A DNA stretch of 64,000 nt from Oscillospiraceae bacterium (GTDB lineage: Bacteria; Bacillota; Clostridia; Oscillospirales; Acutalibacteraceae), in assembly GCA_902790325.1 (NCBI GenBank), contig CADARP010000002.1, positions 128,256 to 192,255 of the forward strand. Reading direction: 5' to 3'. Each line of letters opens with the position of its first letter. Position 1 is the stretch's first letter. The position numbers and the translations under genes were made by a program. The notes under the pieces were generated by a model. The model ran no database searches, had not been told where the DNA came from, and worked only from the letters and a program-made list of their open reading frames with translations. Shown here one piece after another: positions 15,508-23,506 of this stretch.

Positions 15508-16995
15508 TCAGCTGCCTTTTTTGCGGCGGATCAGAGACAGCGTGACAAGGGCGGTCAGCGCCAGAATGACCGCCGCTGCAACGCAGACGCCGATGAACCC
15601 TGTCGGGGAGAGGACGCGTCCGGAGGATGCGGGGACAGCTTTTTCGGTCGAAGGCTCCGTCGTTTCAAACCATACGGTGAATGCCGGTTCGGTCGTTTCG
15701 CCGGTTTGCAGCGGGGCGTCTGTATCGTCTGCCTGCGGTGTGTCGACTGCTGCTGCGGTCTGCACAGCGTTCCGCTGCGCATCTGTCGGCAGCGCAGTCG
15801 CGGTCTGTGCGGCTGTTGTGGTCTGCGCGGCGGTCGGTTGTGTGACAGTCATCGTTTCGGTCGGCGGCGTAGATTCGGAATCGTACAGGTGAGGAATGTC
15901 GCCAGTGATGTTTTCGTCGAACGGGGCTGGGATATCGACGATCTCCGGGTCAGGTTTGATCCAACCCTTTTGTCCGTCTTTTTCCACATAGAACCATTCC
16001 GTGCCGCCGCGACTATCTTTCGGGGGATCGCCGTAGAACAGGAACTCTCCGCGCATTGTGTCGCCCTGTTTATAACTGACCGTGCCGACAGATCTGAGTT
16101 CTTCGGGATAAGAGTAGAGTAAGGTGGTGAAGTCCTTCTTCACGTTCATGTTCAGGTAGCTGGCATAGTTCCTGTTGCTGGCAATAACATTTGCGCCGCC
16201 GTCGTCGTTTGACTCAAAATAGCCGCTTTTGCCTTGATAGTTCACGTAGTACAGGAACGAATGCGGGTAGCGGTTGAACGAGTCGAACGTCAGCTTTTCG
16301 CCCTTGGACACTTGAATGACGTTGTTCCCGTCTCTGTCCTTCAGCCAGGCGTTGTCCTTGACGACCCAGACGGTACCCGTTCCGTTGTTCGGCAGCAGTT
16401 CCGCCATGGGGCAGTATTGCCCGCTGTACAGCCAGCACGGCGACCAGCCGCTCTTGCCGCCGTAGGTGATGTACATCCATTCGCCGGATGCGTAATCTTG
16501 CTGGTCGATCGTGTCCACGGTCAGCTCCGTTCCCTGCGGGATCACGCCGACTTTGGCATAGGTGAGGGAAGGACCCGCGTACAGCGTGACGCCTTTCGGA
16601 TCCATGACGCGCAGACGCACGGGAACGCTCTGCTTGTATCCGGCGGAAGCGGGGTAGACGCCGCGGTCGACCATGTTCAGATTGTCCAGACGCACATAGC
16701 CGCTGAACGCTTCGCCGGAACCGTTCTTTTTCTTCAGGTAAAAGGAACCGAACAACATACCGCCGGTTTCGTCTTCGTTCTCGATTGTCAATTCGGTATC
16801 CTCATCGAACGTGCCGGCCTGCTTGTAGATCAGCTCGTGTGTTTCATCGTTCCATTCCGACTCGTAATACGGCGTGCCTGCTTTTACCGTGATCTTGTAA
16901 AAGACGATTTCCGGACCCATCATATCGGCAAAAGCCGGGAAGCAGACGGGCAGACACAGCAGGATCGACAACAACAGAACCCAGAGCTTCTTCAT
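15508..16995 (-). CDS. Secreted SH3-type protein with C-terminal membrane anchor
   Basis: 495 residues. A signal peptide (KKLWVLLLSILLCLPVCFPAFA) is followed by several SH3_3-like units: VRLRVMDPKGVTLYAGPSLT; GVIPQGTELTVDTIDQQDYA; SGEWMYITYGGKSGWSPCWL; KGEKLTFDSFNRYPHSFLYY. After a Thr/Ala-rich stalk (~400-460), the C-terminus is LSPTG, a hydrophobic segment and RRKKGS. This layout resembles a sortase substrate, but the LPxTG motif is not exact, so it may simply be membrane-anchored. Likely a cell-wall-facing protein. The start at 16995 follows GGAGA. No partner enzyme domain. Confidence 0.8.
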   Translation of the reverse strand: MKKLWVLLLSILLCLPVCFPAFADMMGPEIVFYKITVKAGTPYYESEWNDETHELIYKQAGTFDEDTELTIENEDETGGMLFGSFYLKKKNGSGEAFSGYVRLDNLNMVDRGVYPASAGYKQSVPVRLRVMDPKGVTLYAGPSLTYAKVGVIPQGTELTVDTIDQQDYASGEWMYITYGGKSGWSPCWLYSGQYCPMAELLPNNGTGTVWVVKDNAWLKDRDGNNVIQVSKGEKLTFDSFNRYPHSFLYYVNYQGKSGYFESNDDGGANVIASNRNYASYLNMNVKKDFTTLLYSYPEELRSVGTVSYKQGDTMRGEFLFYGDPPKDSRGGTEWFYVEKDGQKGWIKPDPEIVDIPAPFDENITGDIPHLYDSESTPPTETMTVTQPTAAQTTTAAQTATALPTDAQRNAVQTAAAVDTPQADDTDAPLQTGETTEPAFTVWFETTEPSTEKAVPASSGRVLSPTGFIGVCVAAAVILALTALVTLSLIRRKKGS

Positions 16996-17024
16996 ACGGA
17001 TTCTCCTTTCCAATCGGTTTTTGT

Positions 17025-17080
17025 CCCTGTTCTTTCTTCAAAATGATTCTACCACAGCGTTATGCGTTTTGCAACCGATT
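17025..17080 (-). promoter_or_regulatory. Promoter of the SH3-type protein gene
   Basis: Minus-strand TTGCAA, 17-base spacer, TAGAAT, about 45 bases before the start codon. Confidence 0.65.
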
Positions 17081-17092
17081 TATTTGCCGGTA

Positions 17093-17123
17093 AAGCAAAC
17101 AGCCGCCCATGCGGACGGCTGTG
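17093..17123 (-). terminator. Terminator of the PASTA pseudokinase gene
   Basis: Minus-strand ACAGCCGTCC / GGGCGGCTGT with a GCAT loop, then TTGCTTT. Confidence 0.75.
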
Positions 17124-17129
17124 GGTTGG

Positions 17130-18896
17130 TTATTCGTTTTCTTCCGCCGCAGGTTCTTCGACCTCGTGGGTGACCGTTTCCGGATCGGTATCGGGCGGCA
17201 GCGTTGTGGTGGTCGTCGTTGTGGTGGTCGTGGTGGTCGTCGGCGGTTCGGTGATCGGCTCGGCATAGATCTGCAGCGTGATGTGCGTGCCTTTTTCATA
17301 CTGCATATCGGCATTCTGGCTCATCTGGATGACCGTTCCCGCGGGACGTGTGCCGTCGTTGGCACGCTCGGTCTTTGAGACCACGAACCCCAGCCCGGTC
17401 AGCGTTTCATATGCCTGCGCGTAATCCTGGCCGACCACGTTCGGCAGCGTGATCCGTTCCGGACCCTTGCTGACGGTGAAGCGGATCTCCGTTCCGCCGG
17501 GGACGGACGTGCCGGGTTCGATACTCTGCTCGATGATATAGCCCAGTTCCACTTCGTCGCTGTAGACGTCCGTTTTGGTGAAACGGAAGCGGGACTTGTA
17601 GTAGTCCTTGACGATGACTTCGGTATAACTCTTGGTGCGGAAGTCCGGTACCGAGTATTGACCGGCAGCGTCGGTCGTGACCTCGGTGACAGGTTCCGGA
17701 TCGAGAAGATCGCGGAACACGTTGTATTCCTCCGGCAGCACATACAGGCTGACGAGGACGAACGCGATAAAGCCCACGACGATGCAGATCAGCGCGGACA
17801 CAAACGCGGTCTGCAGGCCGTTTTTGGCCTTGCGCTTTTTGGATCTCGACGTTGTGTTCTGCGCCGGCGCGCGACGCGGTTCGGACTGCTGCATGGCGCG
17901 GCGGGACTCCACAAAATGCTCTTCCGCAACGGTGGCGGAAGGGGAAGCGGTGATCTCCGCATGGAGCTGCTCGACGGTGCGCGTGCGATCCTCCGGCATG
18001 ATCTGCAGGGAGTTGACGAGTCCGTTGATGACGTATGCGGGAAGCTGCTCGGCAAATCTGCCGGGCACCATCAGACGGTCGTTGGTAACGCGCGTCGTGG
18101 CCTCGATCGGATCGGTGCCGATCAGCGCGCGGTACAGCACCGCGCCGAACGCATACACGTCTGTCCACGGCCCCTGCTGTCCCTTGTAGCCGTACTGCTC
18201 GATCGCGGCATAGCCGGGGTAGAGCTGTTCCTTGAGTTCGCTGCGCGCGGTGCGCACCTGCGGGATGCAGAACCCGGAGATGCGGATGCGTCCGTCCCGG
18301 CCGAGAATAAGCGTGTGCGGGGACAGACCACGGTGGACGATGCCGCTTGAGTGCAGCGCCTCCAGCGTGTCGAGCACGGGCATCAAGAGCTGCCGCGCCT
18401 TGTCCCAGGAGATATAGCCCGTCCGGCTGCCGAGCAGGAACTCGCGCAGCGTGATGCCGTCCAGATGCTCGTGCACGGCGTAGATGGTGTTGTTGTCCTC
18501 GAGCACGTGGGTCACACGCACAAGACCCGACTGCTCGTGCAGACGCGCAAGCTTGACCCACAGCTCGCGGAAGCTGCGGTAGCAGTCCGCGTATGTATCC
18601 TGCGTCTGCGTCAGCGGAACCACGGCGATGCCGTCGATCATCCGTTTGACAAGCCCGAGCGGGAAGAACTCGCGCACGCAGACGGTGCGTCCGGTCTGCG
18701 CGTCGTGCGCGATGTAGGTCGCGCCCTCGCCGTTGTACTCAAGGAGCTTGCCGATCAGATAGCGGCCGCCGACGACCGACCGGATAGGCAGGTAGGGAGA
18801 GACCTGTACGGAATCCGCCGCGAAGCCGCAGTGCGGGCATTGTTTCTCCCGACCGATTTCGCGCATACAGCCCATGCATAAGTTGTCCGTATTCAT
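17130..18896 (-). CDS. PASTA-domain membrane Ser/Thr pseudokinase with zinc ribbon
   Basis: 588 residues: N-terminal zinc ribbon (CMGC...CPHC, residues 7-23), a kinase-fold domain (~45-320), a membrane segment (AFVSALICIVVGFIAFVLVSLYV), two PASTA-like repeats (YSVPDFRTKSY...; ITLPNVVGQDYAQAYETL...), then a Thr-run and an acidic tail. The catalytic residues are missing: the ATP-anchoring Lys is Arg75 (VCVREF), HRD is HRG (Gly190), the following Asn is Thr195, and DFG is GFC (208-210). The glycine loop remains (YNGEGAT). PASTA repeats bind peptidoglycan or muropeptides, so this is likely a signalling scaffold. The start at 18896 follows GGAGG. Confidence 0.88.
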   Translation of the reverse strand: MNTDNLCMGCMREIGREKQCPHCGFAADSVQVSPYLPIRSVVGGRYLIGKLLEYNGEGATYIAHDAQTGRTVCVREFFPLGLVKRMIDGIAVVPLTQTQDTYADCYRSFRELWVKLARLHEQSGLVRVTHVLEDNNTIYAVHEHLDGITLREFLLGSRTGYISWDKARQLLMPVLDTLEALHSSGIVHRGLSPHTLILGRDGRIRISGFCIPQVRTARSELKEQLYPGYAAIEQYGYKGQQGPWTDVYAFGAVLYRALIGTDPIEATTRVTNDRLMVPGRFAEQLPAYVINGLVNSLQIMPEDRTRTVEQLHAEITASPSATVAEEHFVESRRAMQQSEPRRAPAQNTTSRSKKRKAKNGLQTAFVSALICIVVGFIAFVLVSLYVLPEEYNVFRDLLDPEPVTEVTTDAAGQYSVPDFRTKSYTEVIVKDYYKSRFRFTKTDVYSDEVELGYIIEQSIEPGTSVPGGTEIRFTVSKGPERITLPNVVGQDYAQAYETLTGLGFVVSKTERANDGTRPAGTVIQMSQNADMQYEKGTHITLQIYAEPITEPPTTTTTTTTTTTTTLPPDTDPETVTHEVEEPAAEENE

Positions 18897-18943
18897 CCGG
18901 TGATCCCTCCGTAAAGGAAATAATTTGACATATACCACCTTTT

Positions 18944-18972
18944 ATTCTACCAGAAAGCAGCGGTATTGTCAA
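18944..18972 (-). promoter_or_regulatory. Promoter of the PASTA pseudokinase gene
   Basis: Minus-strand -35 TTGACA (18967-18972), 17-base spacer, -10 TAGAAT (18944-18949). Confidence 0.82.
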
Positions 18973-18973
18973 G

Positions 18974-19007
18974 AAAAAAGGCTGCCGTATCGTCGGATAC
19001 GACAGCC
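18974..19007 (-). terminator. Terminator of the G5/3D protein gene
   Basis: Minus-strand GGCTGTCGTATC / GATACGGCAGCC (one mismatch, 4-base loop), then TTTTTT. Confidence 0.85.
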
Positions 19008-19030
19008 GGTACAGGTCGTGTTATAGCGTG

Positions 19031-20275
19031 TCAGAGAATATAGATGCGCACGTCGCGGATCCCGAAATTCCGGCACTCGCCTTCGGTGTTCATATACAGA
19101 TCCATGTCGGCCCAGCCGCCTTTGACAAAGCCGCCGGTATCGGCTGCGATCGCGTAGCCGTAGACGTACTGTCCGTCGAGCGAGACGACCCACAGACGGG
19201 TCCCGTAGGGGATGACCTTCGGATCGACCGCGACGTAGCCGACGGCTGCCGGCACGCCCGACGCGGTGAGCCCGCCGCCGTAGTACGCGGTCGCCACGCC
19301 GTCGAAGCAGGATTTGTAAGATGCGGGAACGCCGTTCTGATCCAGTTTGAACCCTTCCGGAAGCGGCAGATTGGAGATCGGCGTTTTGCCGGACACGGAG
19401 AACACGCGTGTGCCGACCGCCTTGACCGCGTCGACCGGTTCGATGATGACGTCCCGGCGGATCGCTTCGGATTCCACACAGTTCTCGCCGAGGAGTTTAT
19501 CGCGGTAAACCACTTTCTCGATGCCGTTGACGCCGGCGGACACGATGCGGCTCTGACCCTCGAAGAGGCTGTCATCGTCGATATATCTGGTCTCGTGCGC
19601 AACGTCCTCCAGTTCGATCCGCTCGTCGTACGCGCAGCGCAGGATCTCGACCGTGTCGCCTTCCGACAATTCCGTTTCGGGTGCGACGTCCAGTTCGTCC
19701 TCTTCGTCCAGCGTCAGACCCAGCGCGTAGACCGCTTCGCCGGCCTTGCATCCGGTGGTGCGGTAGGTGTACGTATCGTCGCCGTCCTGCACGAACACGT
19801 CGTACGCGCGTTCAATGCTGATCTCCATCCCGTCATATGCGAGGGATGCAAGATCGACGTTGACGGTGTCGCCCTGCGCAAGCGTGACGCCGCTGTCGGC
19901 GATCGTGTCGGCAACGGTAACGCCGGTATCGACCAGCCGTTCCTCGCCGTCCACGTCCAGCGCGGCCTTGCCGCTTCTGTAAACAACCACGTTGCTGTTT
20001 TCGCCGCCGTTGATCGGTGTGACGCTGATCTGATCGTCCTCGTCCACCGTAACGCCGACGCTGTTGACGATGCGCACGGGGTCCTTGCGGAAGGTGTGCA
20101 CCTGCGTGACCGCGGGGTCACCGGCGACGCGGACATGGAATACCGTAGCGGCGAGAGAGGAGAAAGACATCGTCAAAGAGGCGGCGAAAGTCATGCTGAC
20201 GATCGCGCCGGCGAGGATTCTCCGGATCGTTGGGTTCCGTCGTCTATTCAGTTTTGAAAAAGCGTGGTTCGTCAT
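19031..20275 (-). CDS. YabE/RpfB-like secreted protein (DUF348-G5-3D)
   Basis: 414 residues. A signal/anchor (IRRILAGAIVSMTFAASLTMSF) is followed by DUF348-like ubiquitin-fold repeats (TVFHVRVAGDPAVTQVHTFR; SIERAYDVFVQDGDDTYTYR), a G5 domain (ETRYIDDDSLFEGQSRIVSA; NGIEKVVYRDKLLGENCVES) and a C-terminal 3D domain. The three conserved aspartates of the 3D domain are seen in GYVAVDPKVIPYGTRLWV, YAIAADTGGFVKG and ADMDLYM. Such proteins remodel the cell wall (resuscitation or germination); the 3D fold is that of a lytic transglycosylase. The start at 20275 follows AAGGAG; the frame is open far upstream, but that part is AT-rich non-coding DNA. Confidence 0.87.
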   Translation of the reverse strand: MTNHAFSKLNRRRNPTIRRILAGAIVSMTFAASLTMSFSSLAATVFHVRVAGDPAVTQVHTFRKDPVRIVNSVGVTVDEDDQISVTPINGGENSNVVVYRSGKAALDVDGEERLVDTGVTVADTIADSGVTLAQGDTVNVDLASLAYDGMEISIERAYDVFVQDGDDTYTYRTTGCKAGEAVYALGLTLDEEDELDVAPETELSEGDTVEILRCAYDERIELEDVAHETRYIDDDSLFEGQSRIVSAGVNGIEKVVYRDKLLGENCVESEAIRRDVIIEPVDAVKAVGTRVFSVSGKTPISNLPLPEGFKLDQNGVPASYKSCFDGVATAYYGGGLTASGVPAAVGYVAVDPKVIPYGTRLWVVSLDGQYVYGYAIAADTGGFVKGGWADMDLYMNTEGECRNFGIRDVRIYIL

Positions 20276-20704
20276 CTGGATTTCACTCCTTGCGGTGTTC
20301 CATGGGGATGTCTCATCGTGCTTTTCTACGTCCTGAAAGCCGAGGCTTCTCGATGTGTCTGTCATTATATTGTCCATTTTTGCATTTGTCAAATTTTTTT
20401 CGATAAAGGGATTTGTACAATCTGTACAAAAACCAATTTGGATTTTTTTTCGGATAACGCACAAAAGAATACTTCTTTGTCGTTTGTCCCAGAAAATGGG
20501 AAAAAAGTTTGTGCAAAACTGAAGAAGTTCAAAAAAACGGGATTTGACCCAATTCTGACCCAAAATCTGCAAATTATTCACAGAAAAACCCAATTATTTA
20601 CTATATTTCCTAATCAGTAAAGAGTATATGTCCGAAAATTCAGACTATGCAAACGCATGTAAATGTGGTATAATGATACCGGATTTTCGGGAGGGATTAA
20701 CTGC
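20276..20704. other. AT-rich intergenic region between divergent genes
   Basis: 429 bases with no convincing gene. It holds the leftward promoter at 20364-20392, an ~80-base leader with a short hairpin (GAAAGCC/GGCTTCTC), and an extended -10 (TGGTATAAT, about 20669-20677) for the YhaM-like gene on the right. No riboswitch fold was recognised. Confidence 0.6.
20364..20392 (-). promoter_or_regulatory. Consensus promoter of the G5/3D protein gene
   Basis: Minus-strand -35 TTGACA (20387-20392), 17-base spacer, -10 TATAAT (20364-20369): a perfect sigma-A match. Confidence 0.9.
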
Positions 20705-21676
20705 ATGGAATTTCGGACCATCGACAACAAGGGCTCCGCGGAGGGCTACTGTCTGATCAAGACCGTGGAGAAGAAAGTGAACGTCAAAGGCGTGCCGTAT
20801 CTCGACATGATACTGACCGACCGTACCGGGGAGATCGTCGCCAAACTCTGGGACTACCGGGAGGAGATCCACGGGTGGATCTCGCCCAATATGCTCGTCA
20901 AGGTGCGCGGCGTGATCTCCGAATTCAACGGCGCCGACCAGTTCCGCACCGAGCGCATCCGGCCGGTATCCGATGCGGACGGCGTGCGGATCGAGGATTT
21001 CGTGCCGTCCGCGCCGTACGACGGAGAGACGATGCTGCGCGCGATTCTCGACGTGGTGGACGGCTTCCGGAACGCGCAGCTGCGGCAAATCGTGCGCGCG
21101 ATCCTGGAGGACAAAAAGCAGGAGCTGCTGTACTGGCCGGCGGCATTCAAACTGCATCATGCGGTGCGCGGCGGCCTTCTGTACCACACGCTGTCGCTGC
21201 TGCGTCTGGCGCAGCAGGTGAGCGACGTCTATCCCTTTGTCGACAGGGAACTGCTGCTGGCGGGAACGATTCTGCATGACGTCGCCAAGACGGAGGAATT
21301 CCATGTGGCGCAGACCGGCATCGCGTCGGGCTACACCGTCGAGGGCACGCTGATCGGGCATCTTGTGCGCGGAGCGATGCTCATCGAGAAGAAGGCGGAG
21401 CAGCTCGGCACAGACAAAGAAACGGTGACGCTGCTCGAGCACATGCTGCTGTCGCACCACGGCGAGCCGGAATTCGGCGCCGCGCTGCGGCCGATGTTCC
21501 TGGAGGCGGAGATCCTCTCGTCGCTCGACATGCTGGACGCGCGTATTTTTGAGATGCAGTCCGCGATCGCGGGCGTTGCCAAGGGCGAATTTTCCGCGCG
21601 GCAGTGGGCGCTGGACAACCGCAAATTCTATAACCACGGCAGGACTGCCGGCGGGACGGACGCACAGCTGCTCTGA
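20705..21676 (+). CDS. YhaM-like 3'-5' exoribonuclease (OB fold + HD domain)
   Basis: 323 residues. An N-terminal OB-fold domain (residues ~1-100: GVPYLDMILTDRTGEIVAKLWD, MLVKVRGVISEFNGADQ) is followed by an HD phosphohydrolase domain with KLHHAVRGGLLYHTLSLLR, LLAGTILHDVAKTEEF (the HD pair) and MLLSHHGEPEFG. This domain order and length (~314 in Bacillus) fit YhaM, which degrades RNA and single-stranded DNA from the 3' end with metal ions. GGAGG precedes the ATG. Confidence 0.85.
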   Translation: MEFRTIDNKGSAEGYCLIKTVEKKVNVKGVPYLDMILTDRTGEIVAKLWDYREEIHGWISPNMLVKVRGVISEFNGADQFRTERIRPVSDADGVRIEDFVPSAPYDGETMLRAILDVVDGFRNAQLRQIVRAILEDKKQELLYWPAAFKLHHAVRGGLLYHTLSLLRLAQQVSDVYPFVDRELLLAGTILHDVAKTEEFHVAQTGIASGYTVEGTLIGHLVRGAMLIEKKAEQLGTDKETVTLLEHMLLSHHGEPEFGAALRPMFLEAEILSSLDMLDARIFEMQSAIAGVAKGEFSARQWALDNRKFYNHGRTAGGTDAQLL

Positions 21677-21756
21677 TCTGTGCGCATACTATATATAATG
21701 TATGGGTAACCGGTTCCGGACCATATATAACTATATATAAGGAAAGGTGAAAAAGC
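21677..21756. promoter_or_regulatory. AT-rich promoter region with palindrome
   Basis: Contains the direct repeat ACTATATATAA (21688-21698 and 21730-21740) on either side of GGTAACCGGTTCC, whose core AACCGGTT (21708-21715) is palindromic. Possibly an operator with -10 elements for the DUF2804 gene. Confidence 0.35.
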
Positions 21757-22782
21757 ATGAGAAACCACGAAGTCACGACCGTACAGCCGCTGCTGAAGGC
21801 CGACGGGACGCTGCGTGAACCGGGCTGGTCGCGCAGCATGGTGCAGGTCTACGACCGCAAAGCGATCAAGGCGCCCGCATTCCGCATCAAGGAGTGGGAC
21901 TACTATCTGGTTCTGTCCCAAAAGAATGATTTCGGTGTGGCGATGACGATCTCCGACGACGGCTACATCGGACTGCAGAGCGTGTCGCTTCTGGATTTCA
22001 CCAAGAGCTGGGAGCACACCGAGACGGTCCTCAACGCGTTTCCGATGGGCAAGCTGAAGCTGCCGTCGAACTCGTCCTCCGGCAACACGGTCTACCACGA
22101 CAAACGGCTCAATATGGAGTTTATCGTTGCGCCCGGCAAGCGCCGTCTTGTCTGCAGTTTCAAGAATTTCTGCGACGGCAAACCGTTTTCCTGCGACATC
22201 ACGCTCGAGCAGCCGCCGATGGATTCCATGGTGATCGCGACACCGTGGGACAAGAAAGGCGCGTTCTACTACAACCAGAAGATCAACTGTATGCGCGCGA
22301 GCGGCAGCGCGACGTTCGACGGCAAAACATACACGTTCGATCCCGCAACCGACTTCGGTACGCTCGATTGGGGACGCGGCGTCTGGACGTATGACAACAC
22401 ATGGTATTGGGGCAGCGGCAACGGTGTTGTGGACGGCAAGGCGTTCGGTTTCAACATCGGCTACGGCTTCGGCAACACGAAGGCCGCCAGCGAGAACATC
22501 CTGTTCTACGACGGCAAGTGCCACAAGCTCGACGACGTGACGTTCCATATTCCGCCCGACAGCTACATGAAGCCGTGGAAGTTTTCCTCGAGCGACGGCC
22601 GGTTCGAGATGGACTTTGCGCCCGTACTCGACCGCGCCGCCAAAATCGACGCCAAGGTGATCGTGTCCGACCAGCATCAGGTGTTCGGCCGCCTCAACGG
22701 TACCGCGATCCTCGACGACGGCACGAAACTCGAAGTGCGCGACATGCTGATGTTCGCAGAGAAGGTACACAACAAGTATTAA
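21757..22782 (+). CDS. DUF2804 family protein
   Basis: 341 residues, no signal peptide, no membrane segment. It is rich in Trp, Gly and beta-strand patterns: EPGWSRSMVQVYDRKAIKAP, KEWDYYLVLSQKNDFGVAMT, ATDFGTLDWGRGVWTYDNTW and YWGSGNGVVDGKAFGFNIGY. These match the DUF2804 family, a widespread bacterial protein that appears to be a lipocalin-like double beta barrel related to diels-alderase/AttH folds. Function unknown. Strong site AAGGAAAGGTG before the ATG. Monocistronic, with a terminator behind it. Confidence 0.8.
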   Translation: MRNHEVTTVQPLLKADGTLREPGWSRSMVQVYDRKAIKAPAFRIKEWDYYLVLSQKNDFGVAMTISDDGYIGLQSVSLLDFTKSWEHTETVLNAFPMGKLKLPSNSSSGNTVYHDKRLNMEFIVAPGKRRLVCSFKNFCDGKPFSCDITLEQPPMDSMVIATPWDKKGAFYYNQKINCMRASGSATFDGKTYTFDPATDFGTLDWGRGVWTYDNTWYWGSGNGVVDGKAFGFNIGYGFGNTKAASENILFYDGKCHKLDDVTFHIPPDSYMKPWKFSSSDGRFEMDFAPVLDRAAKIDAKVIVSDQHQVFGRLNGTAILDDGTKLEVRDMLMFAEKVHNKY

Positions 22783-22796
22783 ACAGACAAAAAGCA

Positions 22797-22841
22797 GCCC
22801 GCCGTGTTTCACGATCGAAGCACGGCGGGTCGTTCTGTTTA
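22797..22841 (+). terminator. Terminator of the DUF2804 gene
   Basis: CCCGCCGTG (22798-22806) pairs with CACGGCGGG (22821-22829), followed by TCGTTCTGTTT. Confidence 0.8.
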
Positions 22842-22894
22842 TCCGCGCGGAATTTGCGATACGCTTTCCGCAAGCTTTTCGCATCCGGAAAGCG

Positions 22895-22924
22895 TTGATC
22901 TCTTTGACAATATCATGTTATAAT
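22895..22924 (+). promoter_or_regulatory. Promoter of the candidate small RNA
   Basis: -35 TTGATC (22895-22900), 18-base spacer, -10 TATAAT (22919-22924). The expected start, about 22931, is the first base of the RNA's closing stem. Confidence 0.7.
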
Positions 22925-22930
22925 TTACGT

Positions 22931-23091
22931 GCCAAACAGATTCAATAGGTTTCTCACTTGTAGTGTGTATTTTTACTTCGGTAAAAATGCAGGCTCGATC
23001 TGACATGCTACTTGTGAGAATGTTTAGAATTTGTTTGGCGACAAATGAGACTGTGTTTTTCGTGCGCAGTTTCATCGACTGCGCATTTTTT
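22931..23091 (+). ncRNA. Candidate structured small RNA of ~160 nt
   Basis: A nested fold is visible. The closing stem is GCCAAACA/TGTTTGGC (22931-22938 with 23032-23039). A second stem is TTCTCAC-tt-GTAG with CTAC-tt-GTGAGAA (22951-22963 with 23008-23020). An inner hairpin ATTTTTAC-TTCG-GTAAAAAT spans about 22969-22988. A terminator follows (TGCGCAGT/ACTGCGCA, then six T). The promoter places the first base exactly on the closing stem. There is no convincing open frame, and the next gene has its own promoter, so this looks like a free small RNA rather than a leader. The family was not recognised; 6S RNA is longer and its features are not seen. Confidence 0.6.
23063..23091 (+). terminator. 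Terminator of the candidate small RNA
   Basis: TGCGCAGT (23063-23070), 7-base loop, ACTGCGCA (23078-23085), then six T. Confidence 0.9.
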
Positions 23092-23211
23092 GTTGTCAAA
23101 ACGACGCTCGTGCCGCATTTTGCTGCGTTCGTACCATTATGTTGTTTTTGCCGGGAAAGTGTGCTATAATATCCATACGTTTTCTAATGTCAAGCAAGAG
23201 GATGGTGACAG

Positions 23212-23495
23212 ATGAATGAGAATTCCAAGACCAATATCGAGGGATTGGGACGGAACGAAGGCAAAAAATCTCATTTAAGCAAAAAAGAGAATTACTTTGG
23301 CCGTGAACAAGTCTGATATGGTACGCATCGCCACAGCAAGTAGAAAAAAGGCAGCTTGAAGAATTGCAGCGTCAATCAAAAGCCATGGAGCGAATTGTCG
23401 AACAGCAAAACGGCTACTCAAATTCCGGCAACTACTATCAGGATACTTATGACGCTTACAAATCCACATTAGATGGACTAATGTGTGGTTATTGA
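23212..23495 (+). pseudogene. Frameshifted small gene ahead of the SHOCT-like protein
   Basis: An ATG at 23212 (promoter about 23138-23172: TTGTTT, 17 bases, TATAAT) opens NENSKTNIEGLGRNEG and reaches a stop at 23314-23316. In another frame, starting at about 23319, the coding-like text continues: WYASPQQVEKRQLEELQRQ, SKAMERIVEQQNGYSNSGNY, YQDTYDAYKSTLDGLMCGY, ending at 23495. The join REQV|WYASPQQ reads naturally, so one ~90-residue protein seems to have been split by a small insertion. Both halves share the AT-rich composition of the next two genes. Confidence 0.5.
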
Positions 23496-23506
23496 GGTGA
23501 AAAGTG

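Noticed and set aside
17200..17260. A short tandem repeat (GTG/GGT-rich) in the pseudokinase gene
   Set aside because: It encodes the Thr run near the C-terminus of the protein; no sign of an independent element.
20276..20380. A c-di-AMP riboswitch before the G5/3D gene
   Set aside because: Such genes often carry one, but the leader is only about 80 bases and none of the conserved sequence parts could be found.
22931..23091. 6S RNA as the identity of the small RNA
   Set aside because: The length (~160 nt) and the arrangement of stems are not convincing for the known long hairpin with a central bubble, and no conserved 6S features were seen.
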